Position numbers and translations under genes: made by a program. 64,000 bases of DNA from NCBI GenBank assembly GCA_036365515.1, contig CM070876.1:128533894-128597893 (forward strand), written 5' to 3'. Of this stretch, positions 46,489-57,456 are shown piece after piece (position 1 is the first letter of the stretch; every line of letters starts with the position of its first letter). Source of the stretch: Torymus aiolomorphi (lineage: Eukaryota; Arthropoda; Insecta; Hymenoptera; Torymidae). Under the pieces are notes generated by a model. It had not been told where the DNA came from. It did not search any database and saw nothing but the letters and a program-made list of their open reading frames with translations.

Positions 46489-47222
46489 TGCGATCCCATG
46501 CGTTCCGTAAAATTTAGCGGAACGACAAAATCGGAGTGAACTTGTAATTCGAATAATGGCGCGGGGATTTCCGTTACGTTCTTACAAAGCCCTGTTCCCA
46601 TGGAGTACTTTTTTTTAGCGGAATGGTTTTCTAACCTCACTTTCGGTTAAAACTTATCAAAATTTGTAGGAAACATAATTTTATTTTGTTCAGTATTTAT
46701 TAAATTGTTGTTTTTTAATTTATTCTAATGCAATTTTAGTATTATATCAACAAATTTTGATAAGTTTTAACCGAAAGTGAGGTTAGAAAACCATTCCGCA
46801 AAAAAAAAGTACTCCATGGGAATAGGGTGTTGAAATTTTCGTACGGAATAGGCCCGCTCATTATGAATTATTACCATGTACATACTATTAAACAACATTG
46901 TTTATTGTTGATGAACAATGTTTTTAATAAGAAAAAGAAGATAAATATCAATTAGATTGTGCACAAAGTGAATATTAAAAAATTGTAAATATGTAATGAT
47001 ATTAATTAATTGCGAATAACTTTTATGGAATTAATTATTTTATTGTTATTAACACTATTAATGTTTTTATTTATTAATATGATAATATAACTAATCAGAC
47101 CCACATTTACTACGTATTATTTAATCATGTAGTTAACACATTTTAAATTTCGTATCACCGCCATTACGATTTTACCATTCCGTAAGTTTTTCCGTAACAC
47201 ATGGGAGCGCACCCTAAGGGTA
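46489..47222. mobile_element. Nested MITE-like unit in the loop of the palindrome
   Basis: TTAGGGTGCGATCCCATGCG at the left returns inverted near 47195-47222 (CATGGGAGCGCACCCTAA). A further inverted copy of the same word at 47286-47313 belongs to the right arm. Inside is a second inverted pair (46600-46670 versus 46755-46830) with ACCTCACTTTCGGTTAAAAC. So at least two related small elements have inserted at or near the centre. Confidence 0.6.
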
Positions 47223-47604
47223 ACGGAAATCCGCGCGCCATTATTCGAATTGCAAGTTCACTCCGATTTAGTCGTTCCGTTTAATTTTACAGAACGCATG
47301 GGAGCACACCCTAAGGCTCGAATTTATAGTCGTCAGCTAGCGGAGTCGATTGACATAAACTGTTCGCTAACTCTATATGTGTACTTATACATCACTGACA
47401 GCTGACAGGTGACAGCAAAACTCAAGGGCTTGATCAAATGGAACTTCAGACAACCAGTTGTTTTCAAATCACAGGACAAAAAGGAGCATCACCAGGGCAA
47501 CAATTTTCAGATAAGTATGAGTAACCTCAAAAGTTTTTGAGGAGACTCAACATATTTATTTAAAAAAAAGAAATAGGTTCTTTGTGTGTTTTGTCTTTTT
47601 TTAG

Positions 47605-47721
47605 GATGTGGAAGTAGACAGACAACCTCATCTAATATCAAAGAGCAATTTCATTGAGATGCAATGGGAAGTTTATCGAAAAGAAGGGATAGTTTTGATT
47701 GTGGATATCAAGATATATTGA
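47605..47721 (+). CDS. Exon-like segment in the right arm of the palindrome
   Basis: A strong acceptor (GTCTTTTTTTAG) precedes an open stretch reading DVEVDRQPHLISKSNFIEMQ, then WEVYRKEGIVLIVDIK. It ends at TGA near a GAG|GTAATAA donor-like site. The left arm has the same segment with a different C-terminal end because of the 150-170 bp difference. This is consistent with a fragment of a spliced gene captured by the element. No family recognised. Confidence 0.3.
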   Translation, partial: DVEVDRQPHLISKSNFIEMQWEVYRKEGIVLIVDIKIY

Positions 47722-47887
47722 GGTAATAACATTTTTTAAACTAATTCTTTTGAATCTTAATATTTAACATAATTTATCTATATTTTATTCATATAATTAA
47801 TTGGATATTTTTTTTTGCAGCACAAAGAGCAGAAAATGCAAAAAAATGTGAATATCGTACACATTTTTCCAGTTTTTAAAAATTAGA

Positions 47888-47998
47888 ATGGCTGCAGCTT
47901 TTTTCTGGGGAGGCGGTATTATCTCTGCAGAGGTTCATGGTGTGATATTACCTACAACCTTTGCCATTTCCAAGAAAATTGGTGTTCCAGAACCCTGA
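47888..47998 (+). CDS. 36-codon frame conserved in both arms (right-arm copy)
   Basis: Same peptide as 45641-45751 except Ser for Phe near the end. It stands 67 bases after a TTTTTTTTTGCAG acceptor, so it could be the coding part of a last exon. Unidentified. Confidence 0.3.
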   Translation: MAAAFFWGGGIISAEVHGVILPTTFAISKKIGVPEP

Positions 47999-49379
47999 GT
48001 CTCTCGTAGTGAATAGTGGTTTGCTTATTTATATAGTTGAAATTTTATATTGATAACAGAAGAATTTTCAATTATATAGAATAGTAAATAGTACCGAAAA
48101 ATCTTTTCACTGATAATCTTCATATGGACTATTTGTCAGATAAGTATAATTTAAAAAAATTGACAAAATCTAAATGCAAAGAATCAATGTTAACATTGAT
48201 TCTTTGTGGTTATATTTAAATTATTTTCAGGTGGTGAATCGAGAACAATAAGGAACTTTGATCCTCATTTTTATTAATTTTCAAGCGACACTTTTATACT
48301 TGGAAATTAGAATATTTGCCAAGTAAATTTCATTGAGAAGTTTTGAACGTGTACAATTTTACGAGAACCGATCATTTATTTCTCAGTTATAAAGGTATGT
48401 GTACTTATTTAATAAAATTCTTAATGCTTGTATTATTAAAAATGCATATTTTTATAAGTACAGAAACAATTACAAATAAAATCTGGAATAATAAAATTAT
48501 AATACATTAGAAATTTTGTCGAAGTTTTCTTATTTCGGAATAAATATTAAAAAATAGTAATTTCTTTGCGTAAAACTGGTTTTTACTATTTACAGGTTAA
48601 TGAAAAGACATTGAATGGAACAGAAAAAGAGTGTAGTTCTACTACTTTAACAGATTTATGAAGAGAAATTGTCTGACAAACAAAATTAATCTGCTTGCAT
48701 AGACAATAGTGGTTATCGTAAACATTACTTAAGATAATCATATTTGGAGCTTTGTGTACCAAAAAAGGCTTAGGAGGTTATTTGGACAGTACTTCAAGTC
48801 ATCAGTAGGGGTAGGAAAACACCTTTGAGGGTTAGATGGAAATCTGGATATCATAACTTGGAATAAGTCCTGATTAGTTATAGTACCATAGGGCTGCCTA
48901 GTTTAATTATTTATTAAACTTTAAAGTGTTGTAGCTTTTTTTTATGGGCTCGGCCGATATTCGTTTAAGTCTTAATTTCAAGGATATGTTTTCACAAATC
49001 AAGGAAAACAAAAAGGGAGAAAAAATTTTGTGGCGTAACATTTTTTTTTTGTCGATGAAGGTATATCAATAATCAACCAATCAGAGACTCTCAAAATAGG
49101 TCATAAAATAAATACTACTGCATTCTACAACTAAAATGCAAACTTTTTTCCAATCAATGTTCTATACAAAAAGTTTCAAGATTTTGAGTAAAAAAATGAC
49201 AAAAGTTGGGTTTTGACCAAAAATTGCAAAAAATAATAATTTTCAATGTTGCATATCTTTTTTATTTATGCAAATATCGATCTAAAATTTTAGGAACATG
49301 TTTTTTTTATAAAAAACTAAAAGTAAAAAAAATTTGAGCGATTTTAAAATTTTGAGCTGCTCACTTCATATGAAACATC

Positions 49380-49382
<3 letters not shown>

Positions 49383-49469
<87 letters not shown>
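49383..49469. repeat. (TA)n microsatellite, right part of the split target
   Basis: Uninterrupted TA units starting at the right terminus of the palindromic element. With 37221-37330 and the 10-base TA bridge at 44248-44257 it outlines the original microsatellite. Confidence 0.95.
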
Positions 49470-49472
<3 letters not shown>

Positions 49473-49569
49473 TTTTACCTGCTACGTATATTTAAAAATA
49501 CCATACGATATTTTAAGGTTATTGTAGAGCCACAATTTTGTTGTTGTTATATAATATAATATTTATCTC

Positions 49570-49819
49570 AAAGGTTACTTATGCGGACGCATTCTTAATG
49601 GGAACGGTACTTATGCGGACTTTCATAGACTTGTGCAGACATTTTTTCGTGTCTGCATAGAGAAGGAATTATTTCTTTAGTCAAGCGTGACTTCTGCAGA
49701 CACGCGTCTAATGGAAACGATACTTATGCGGACGACTGACGTAAACGGATCGGGACTTATGCGGACAAGTCTGCATATTTACCTATACATACGTTTATAT
49801 ATCTATCTATCTATATATA

Positions 49820-49861
<42 letters not shown>

Positions 49862-49928
49862 TAAAAAAAAAAGATATTATGAATTTCAATCAGCTGATGG
49901 CATGACATGTGCATACTTTTATACATAG

Positions 49929-49989
<61 letters not shown>

Positions 49990-50480
49990 CACACACACAC
50001 ACACATATAAATATGTCGAACGGTTGGTTCCGGGATAGAATCTGATATATAACGGTCGTTTCCGGGACTTTCGGTTGTTTCCGGGATATCCCGGAAAACC
50101 TGTATGTGTAACGGTAGTTTCCGGGACGATTAAGGTGCCTGCCACAACAGAGAGATATTATTTCTTTAGTCATTTTTCCGTAAATTCGGTACTAAAAGTC
50201 GGCGCCGCATGCGTCGCTGCGAAAGTCAATAACCTGAGGGTCATTATTTCTTTAGTCAAGGATCATTCTGCAATGTTTATAATTTTTTTTCAACCCTGAT
50301 GAAACCGGTACTTTTGAGGATCTATACTCTTCTCTTCAGAGTTCGTATATGCTTGACTAAAGAAATAACTCCCTCTGTGCGTTGAAGGTATTAATATAAA
50401 TCCTCAAAAGTACCGTTTTATACCGAAGGACTTTTGAGGATGTCCTCAAAAGTCCGAAAAATCCTCAAAGTGTCGAATCC
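49570..50480. repeat. Cluster of interspersed short repeats with microsatellites
   Basis: Three short words recur. ACTTATGCGGAC-type words occur at about 49574, 49610, 49728 and 49752. GTTTCCGGGA-type words occur between 50030 and 50130. ATCCTCAAAAGT-type words occur at about 50318, 50400, 50430 and 50490. A fourth word, ATTATTTCTTTAGTCA, occurs at about 49668, 50158 and 50245, with a complement near 50355. (TA)n (49813-49859) and (CA)n (49936-50005) sit in between. No gene seen. Confidence 0.7.
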
Positions 50481-50510
50481 GTGCTGACATAGATCCTCAA
50501 AAGCTGCATT

Positions 50511-50516
<6 letters not shown>

Positions 50517-50574
<58 letters not shown>
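50517..50574. repeat. (TA)n microsatellite
   Basis: About 29 TA units, 60 bases left of the 797-bp palindrome. It does not directly abut an element. Confidence 0.95.
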
Positions 50575-50576
<2 letters not shown>

Positions 50577-50635
50577 ACATACTCCCCGACTTAACTATGT
50601 ACAATAAATGCATATATTAAAACATAAAATATAGA

Positions 50636-51432
50636 TACCCCTATAGCAACTAATATTAGAGCAACATTGCTCCAATATTGCTTTGTCATATTCCCCATAT
50701 TCGCCAATATTCCCTCAACACTTTTATATATGGATGCTATATGGGAGCAATGTTGCTGCAATCCGTGATTTCCGTTTCAGCATTGCTTTTTTAAAATGAG
50801 TCAGGCTCTCTGTTATAGCAATATTGCAGCAATATTGAGCCTATATTTCTCAACACAAAAGGAATATTATTTTTAAAATTATATTTTTATGCTGGTTTTT
50901 CTGATGACTTTGCAATATTGCAAGAATATTTGTACAATATATATGAACACTGGAAGAATGTTCCCGTTGGTCCACTGATTGTTGGAGGAATATTGCCTCA
51001 ATGTTGTTTTGACATATTCGCGTCATCCCCCTTAAGGGGAAATTCACGAATGTACTTTGGAAATTGAAGCAATATTGCTCCAACAATCGGTGGCCAAACG
51101 GGAACATTCTTCCAGTGTTTATATATATTGTACAAATATTCTTGCAATATTGCTAAATAATCAGAAAAATCAGCAGAAAAATATAATTATAAAATTAATA
51201 TTCCTTTCGTGATGCTAAATATTGGCTAAATATTGCTGCAATATTGCTATGACAGAGAGCTTGACCCATCATTTTAAAAGAGCAATGGTGAAACGGAAAT
51301 CACGGATTGCAGCAACATTGCTCCGATATAGCATCCATATATAAAAGTGTTGAGGGAATATTGGCGGATATGGGGAATATGACAAAGCAATGTTGAAGCA
51401 ATGTTGCTCCAATATTGGGTGCTATAGGTGTA
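50636..51432. mobile_element. 797-bp foldback element with AATATTGC-rich arms
   Basis: The ends TACCCCTATAGCA and its near complement (TGCTATAGGTGTA) close two arms of about 385 bp with a perfect CCCCTTAAGGGG at the centre (near 51028-51039). Flanking TA on each side fits a TA target duplication. Words such as GCAATATTGC and CAACATTGCTCC recur many times in both arms. Non-coding. Confidence 0.85.
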
Positions 51433-51718
51433 TATTACACCGTCACATATATCATAGAATACGTCTAGAATCAATTCGGGGAAATTCCTGGCCATTTAGT
51501 AACTAATCTTGATAACCGTCTCTTTATTTTCGCGAATAACCTTATTCCGTCTAAAATTTGGTTGCCGAATACCGTGATTTCCCTGTTTCGCCGTTTAGGA
51601 AATTATCACAGATATACGTATATTATTTATATATATATATATTTATTTGAGATATAATGGATCGATCCGAAGGAGGCAGGTAAAAAGAAAAAACAAGTTT
51701 TTACTTTAAATTTGTGCA
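51433..51718. other. Short unique stretch
   Basis: No gene or repeat recognised between the palindrome and the Penelope-like fragment. A short TA run lies near 51630. Confidence 0.5.
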
Positions 51719-52815
51719 ACGTTTCGTTGGCATGTTCCGCCAACCTCTTCAGGCTATAATTTATTAACAAAAAGGTTTTTAATTACAATATATAAAAAAG
51801 AACTATCACTTGTATAAAGGAATAGTATATACCTTATTTTACCTAGCACATAACGTCAATGTAAGCAATACAGTGGTGTACATTCGTATTTATAGTCGTA
51901 CGATCCTTGTATTTACAAACAAGGCCAAAAATAAACAGAGCGATGCATAGTATTAATTTAAAAGGGGCAGTAACGGAAAATACAAACTGTTTAATGATTT
52001 TACATCTTCTTTCTTATTGATATTGTTTTTATCGCATTTAATATGGATCATTTCAGATAGAGTGCGTTTTTTGTAGTTTATTTCGTAATCTAGAATTTTA
52101 CAATTTTTCCAGTCGAAGTCATGTGAGAATTTGTTCATATATTGTTTTACTACTGCTTCTGTGTTATTAGTTTTTTGGTGTTCTTTAATTCTCGTTTTTA
52201 GAGTACGTTTCGTTTCCCCTGTATATGAAGCTGGGCATGACTTACAGAAGAACTTATATACTAGGTTAGTCCGATCCCATTTATCGGTATGGTCTTTACC
52301 TAGTTTGATAACTGAGTTGAAACTTTTTTTAACTATGGGTAGAGTACAAAATTTGAAGGGTTTTAAAATTGCTGCTATTTTTTCGTATTGGTCATTAAAC
52401 GGTAAAGAGATGTAAGAGATAGATCTATTGTGTAATGGTGTACTTTTTTGGGGTTGTTTATGTTTAATTGTGTGCATCCTAATACGTGTATGACGGTTGA
52501 TAAATTTGTTAGGGTAATTATTGTCTCTTAGGATTTGATAGACCATTTTTAGATTTTTGTTATGAAATTGTTTGTGTGAAAGAGAAATAGCCCTATCGAC
52601 GAGGTTATAGACTATGTTTATTTTTTGTTGAGTGGGATGGTTGGAGAGATAATTAATCAATCTACCGGAAGAGGTGGGTTTGTTAAACCAATCTGTAATA
52701 ATAGAATTATTGTGGCGAATTAAGGAAATATCTAGAAAGTTAATTTTTTGTTGTCTTGTTCGAGTTCATACGTAAATTGTAAACATTTATTGTATGAATT
52801 AAAGATATTTATAAC
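51719..52815 (-). pseudogene. Penelope-like element B, 5'-truncated
   Basis: The minus-strand frame 52660-51953 holds the end of RT (SSGRLINYLSNHPTQQKINI), the LGKDH..KWDRTNLVYKF connection and the GIY-YIG motif (CPASYTGETKRTLKTRIKEH). Homology continues upstream to about 52815 (YNKCLQFTYELEQ, FLDISLIRHNNS) after a one-base slip near 52745. The catalytic YVDD block is lost by truncation at a short (TA)n. It is a third PLE lineage, clearly different from elements A and C/D. Its 3' end carries the hammerhead-like motif. Confidence 0.85.
51721..51752 (-). ncRNA. Hammerhead-like RNA motif of Penelope-like element B
   Basis: The complement reads CTGAAGAG, a perfect 6-bp stem (GTTGGC with GCCAAC, loop GGAACAT), then GAAAC and GTTGC. 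The core is identical to copy A, but the stem bases differ on both sides in a compensatory way. Confidence 0.55.
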
Positions 52816-53170
52816 TAGATATATATATATATATATATTATTGTATAGGATAGCGAGAAATTCCATTCCCCGCGTGGCGGTTAGAGGGTTTCCTACTTTG
52901 GGAACTATTGTTAGACATCATTGTCGTAAACTCCGTGGTATTTTCTTGTTATCTATCGCAAGTATTATTAATCGCGACTATAACAAGCTCGGGCCCTTTC
53001 GCTAGCTATTATATTTGGGAGTGTTTCATAGATTTGCATAGATTGTGGAATATAAATGCACGACATTCTTGCGTCGTTGGGCCCTTTTCCATTCTGTGAC
53101 AATCGTTTTCCGTGCCTCGTTCCCGTGTTTCCCCAGTCCCTGTCCGTGTCTGTAAGGAGAAAGTGGGAGT
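52816..53170. other. Stretch without recognisable gene
   Basis: A short (TA)n at about 52817-52838 borders the PLE truncation. The rest is mixed-composition DNA with no family signature. Confidence 0.5.
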
Positions 53171-53173
53171 GCA

Positions 53174-53600
53174 ACTATCGCCCTCTCCTCTTTGTGCGGT
53201 ACTTCGCACTAAGCGCGCCCAAGTACAGCGTAAGCGCAGCAACTATCGGTCTCCCCTCTTTGTGCGGTGCTTCGCCCCTATTGTTCCGGAGTATACCTGC
53301 GCGTCGCAGCTATCGGCCTCTCCTCTTTGTGCGGATCTTCGCACCGAACGCCCTCGAGTATAGCGGCATGCAAAGGTAGTTCAGCCGCCTGCGGCAGATT
53401 TCTGTACTAGACAAGTGAGAGCGTAGTTGTCGGCCTCTCCTCTTTGTGCGGATCTTCGTCCTCAACGCGCCCGGGTACAGTGCGCGCTGTAGCTGCTATC
53501 CCCTCCTCTTCCCTGTGCGGCTTCGCACTGAACAAGTGGGAGCGCAGTTATCGGCCTGTCTCCTTTGTGCGGATCTTCGCACTGAGCGCCTTCCAATCTA
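53174..53600. repeat. Diverged tandem repeats of about 60-115 bp, six units
   Basis: CTCTCCTCTTTGTGCGGATC with a following CTTCGCAC occurs near 53182, 53250, 53315, 53432, 53500 and 53554, each with CTATCGGC-like lead-in. Spacing varies, and two units also share a GTTCAGCCGC-GCGGCAGA block. GC-rich compared with the flanks. Confidence 0.8.
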
Positions 53601-53715
53601 ACAGCGCGCAGCCATAGTTCAGCCGCTGCGGCAGACTTCTGCACCCTACACCTAGCTCCTACCCCATTACAAGAGATCCAAAAGGAAAGGAAATAGGAAC
53701 TAACACTCCAACTCG

Positions 53716-54003
53716 AGAGAAGACTGCCATTACACTGAAAAAACTCTGGCACATAAGACGCACAAAACGAGGGACGTATTTCGTCCCTTCGGTTCGGCAC
53801 GGCTGTTGTCCCGTAACGGTGCTACTGATTCCCCTTGGCGGCGCGTATACCATATCTTAAGGCGAATCTAGGTTAGGTTTTAAAAGTATCGGCAATATTT
53901 GGCATGTATTACGTGCCAGAAGGGGAGATGTGCTGTGCCGAATCCAGGGACGAAATAAGCCACTCGTTTTGTGCGTCTTGCGTGCCAGAGTTTTTTCAGT
54001 GTA
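53716..54003. repeat. Inverted repeat, about 70-bp arms
   Basis: The left arm has ACACTGAAAAAACTCTGGCA and ACGCACAAAACGAG; their complements lie at 53940-54003. The loop holds about 140 bp. It may be a small foldback element. Confidence 0.7.
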
Positions 54004-54604
54004 AAGTTTCATCTCTAACATCGACAAGCCTCAGTTCCCTTTCCCTCGAACCTAGAAATAAAAGGAACTCCCACGATCGTGCAGGGCCTAACGTCGCAAT
54101 TAAGGGTTAGATTACTAGCGAATGGGCTAAGGTAACGTATTAGAGGTTACATCTATAAAGTAGAGGAAAATAAAACAAGGAGCGATTTACAGAGGGGTCG
54201 TTTTGCGGATCCGTCGGAAGTCTAGTTAGAATTTAAGATTATTATCGATTTACAGAAATTAAAACGCGTGGTAATTATTATATAACGATTCTCTATGCAA
54301 CGAAGCGAACAACAATCTGCGGCGGTTATGATTATGTGATTAGAAGATATGATAATAAATAGCTTTAATTGGAAAAGGAGTCTATATTATTTCTCCCTAA
54401 TAGAATGGAAGGGAGGTAATTTGAGTTACAGAGCGTAAGATACGAGGTTTATCGCAGCTTTGATCGTATGGGAGAGCAAGGGTGACAAGGATAGATTTGA
54501 AGTTCCAGTCAGGTAAGAATGAATTAATATTCTTAGCGGATCTAACCAAAAATATAATAATTTGTCAATTACGTTACGATTCTTAGCAATCATAACGTAA
54601 CAGT
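54004..54604. other. Stretch without recognisable gene
   Basis: Mixed AT-rich DNA leading into the 93-bp satellite. It includes a short AACGTAA/TTACGTT symmetry near 54575-54600. Nothing else supported. Confidence 0.5.
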
Positions 54605-56108
54605 TTGTATTATTTTTTTATGTCTACATGACTCCCTTATATGCGTGAACATTATATCTCCCGCCTACTTGGGTTAAAAAATTGCTTAAATAATTGTCTT
54701 GCTTTTTTTCGTGTCTAAATGACTCCCATATATGCATGAACCTCATATCCACCGATTATTTAAGTTAAAAAATTATTTAAATAATCGCTCTGCTTATTTT
54801 TTTATGTCTACTTGACCCCCATATATGCGTGGACTTCATATCCCCCGTCTACTTCGGTTTAAAATCTATTTAAGTAATCGTTCTGCTTATTTTTTCATGT
54901 CTGCACGACTCCCTTATATGAGTGAACCTCAAATCCCCCGGCTACTTATGTTTAAAAATTATTTAAGTAATCGTTTTGCTTATTTGGTTGTGTCAACATG
55001 ACTCCCTTATATGCGTAGACCTCATATCCTCAGGCTACTTAGTTATAAAAATTATTTAAATAATCGCTCTGCTTCTTTTTTCATGTCGACTGTACTGACC
55101 AATATTCGTGGACTTCATATCCTCCGGCTACTTGGGTTTAAAAAGTATTTAAATAATCGTTCTGCTTATTTTTTCATGTCTACATGATTCCCTCGTATGC
55201 GTGAACCTCATATCCCCCGGCTAGTTAGGTTTAAAAATTATTTAAGTAATCGATTTACTTATTTTGCTGTGTCGACATGACTCCGTTATATGCGTGGAAC
55301 TCATATCCTCAGGCAACTTAGGTTTAAAAATTATTTAAGTTATCGTTTTGCTTATTTTCTTGCGTCTGCATGAATCCCTTATATGCGTGAACCTCATATC
55401 GGGAGGTTACTTGGGTTTAAAAATTATTTAAATAATCTTTTTTTTTATTTTTTCATATCTACATGTCTCCCTTATGTGCGTGGACCTCCTATCCCCCGGC
55501 TACTTAGGTTTAAAAATTATTTAAGTCATCGTTTTGCTTATTTTGTTGCGTCTACATGATTCCCCTATATGCGTGGACCTCATATCCCCCGGCTACTTGG
55601 GTTGAAAAATTATTGAAATAGTCGATTTGCTTATTTTTTCATGTCTAAATGACTGCCTTATATGCGTGGACATCTTATCCGTCGCCTACTTGAGTGTAAA
55701 AACTACTGAAATAATCGTTTTGCTTATTTTTTCATGACTACATGACTCCCTTATATGCGTAAACCTCATATCCCCCGGCTACTTAGGTTTAAAAATTATT
55801 TAAGTAATCTTTTTGCTTATTTTGTTGCGTCTACATGATTCCCTTATATGCGTGGACCTCATATCCCCCGGCTACTTGGGTTTAAAAACTATTTAAATAA
55901 TCGATCTGCTTTTTTTCATGTCTGCATGACTTCCTTATATGCGTGGACCTCATATCCGCAGGCTACTTAGGTTTAAAAATTATTTAAGTAATCGTTTTGC
56001 TTTTCTTTCATGTCTACATGACTCGCCTATATGCGCGGGCCTCATATCCCCCGGCTACTTGGGTTTAAAAATTATTTAAATAATCGTTTTGCTTATTTTT
56101 TTATAAAG
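54605..56108. repeat. 93-bp satellite, about 16 units
   Basis: The unit contains TCTACATGACTCCCTTATAT, GCGTG-ACCTCATATCC, CCCGGCTACTTGGG and TTTAAAAATTATTTAAATAATCG-type blocks, then TTTTGCTTATTTT. Copies start near 54622, 54712, 54808, 54897, 54988 and so on to 56010, mean spacing about 92.5 bp. Two unit subtypes (AAGTAATCG versus AAATAATCG, TTGTTGCGTC versus TTTTCATGTC) seem to alternate in the middle of the array. Confidence 0.92.
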
Positions 56109-56247
56109 AAGTATTTAAATAAAAAAAAATATATCCTCAACTATCGAAAATGGGAATAAAGGGAGCAAATCGTTACGCAAATAGGGACAATAGGGACAGT
56201 CATTGAATATAGGGACAATAGGGTCAATAGGGAACACACTGTGATGC

Positions 56248-56535
56248 CCGAAATCGACTGATTTGGGGTGTTCTGGGGATTCAATTTGGTCACCAAATTT
56301 TCTCTGGTACAGGTTTATCACCAGAATCCATAAGCAACAATAAAACCGGGGAAAATACTAAAAGAAACGAAAATAGAATTTTTTTTCACTTGCACCCCTA
56401 CATAATCGACTATTCGGGGGTGTTCCTGGGATTCAATATGGTCGCCAATTATTTTCTGGCATAGTTTTATCGTCAAAATGCATAATAAAATCAGGGAAAC
56501 AACTAAAAGAAAGGAAAATAGAATTTTTCTATGGA
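56248..56535. repeat. Direct duplication of about 150 bp
   Basis: ATCGACTGATTTGGGGTGTT...AAAATAGAATTTTTTTTC at 56248-56390 is repeated in diverged form at about 56407-56535. A G run (about 56561-56576) follows. Confidence 0.75.
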
Positions 56536-56576
56536 CTGATCTACGTAAAGGGTGCTTTGGAGGGGGGGGGGGGGGC

Positions 56577-57249
56577 TTGTTTTTCAACTGTTTTTTATTT
56601 TTTACATGGATTTTACCATTCTTAATAATAATAAACTGCGTCCAAATGGAAAAAAGCAATTTTTCAAAAATCGATTTTTCGTTGGATCCCAACGTTGCAC
56701 ACTTCAAACAACACATATATGAGAGCCAGCCATTTGTACATAAAATATCACTTTAAATTCACAATTCTTGAAAAAATTATTCAGTTGTGAACTCTATAGA
56801 GAACATTTGAAATTATTATTAATTGAAAGAAATTAAATTAATAACCCATAATTGTCTCATGTAATCTAGTAAAATTAAGAAACACAACCAGTTTATGAAC
56901 TAAGAATCACTGAGAATTATTAAAGCTTTCTTGACATTCTTGAATAGATATCAGTTTTTGAAATTATTATATGAATCTGGTGTAGAACAATATTTACAAA
57001 GAACTCCTCTGAAACATTTTGACGTCTCCCACCGTGAGAAAATTATAAATTAGATTGACTGAGCACTTTTATTCAGTGCACGTTTTGTCTGTAAAATCGA
57101 CAATTGATCTTTGTTTGCGTAAAAATTTTGTGATTTATAGTTTACTAAGCAGTTATATAAAAATCTTGAATCGTCTGAAAATAACAAGATTTATGAACAG
57201 CGATCTCGAAAGCCCTATTAAGGTCATTTGGAGGGGGATACATCAATAA
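56577..57249. other. AT-rich stretch without recognisable gene
   Basis: No coding or repeat signature beyond short A/T runs. Confidence 0.45.
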
Positions 57250-57456
57250 TATGTTCACTGACGATAGTTTATTGGATGAATCTTGATTTTTTTTACACTT
57301 CCAGGCGTCATATTGGGCCGCCATATTGGATTTATGAATTCTGCCATATAATATCTTAAAGTACTTGGAAAGACAAATTTTTTCAGCAAAAAATCAGCTT
57401 TGTAAGTGTCCCCAAAATTTTGGCGAGAGCCTTGATCGATTTGACGTGAAACGTCC
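57250..57456 (-). mobile_element. Possible terminus of another GGG-ended TIR element
   Basis: On the minus strand the Helitron frame ends at ATATATAT followed by GGGACGTTTCACGTCAAATC. This resembles the GGG termini of the (TA)n-inserted elements and shares GTTTCACGTCAA with the 12059 MITE. The opposite end was not found. It may be a solo end or a truncated insertion in the Helitron. Confidence 0.35.

Larger units (their letters stand above)
44258..49382. mobile_element. 5.1-kb near-palindromic long-TIR element without transposase
   Basis: The left terminus GGGATGTTTCATCTGAAGTG is inverted at the right end. The arms are about 2.2-2.3 kb (44258 to about 46575, and about 47224 to 49382) and differ by few substitutions. 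The left arm has about 150-170 bp (near 45935-46085) absent from the right arm. The loop is about 650 bp. The left edge is 10 bases of TA away from the previous element, and the right edge abuts (TA)n. No transposase remnant was seen, so it would need one supplied in trans. Confidence 0.85.

Noticed and set aside
49807..50173. Minus-strand frames with Cys-Val repeats and a short unique part
   Set aside because: They run through (CA)n and (TA)n microsatellites. The unique part is made of the short GTTTCCGGGA repeats.
54605..56108. 93-bp array considered as CRISPR or as a gene family
   Set aside because: Units are contiguous with no unique spacers and no open frame is conserved.
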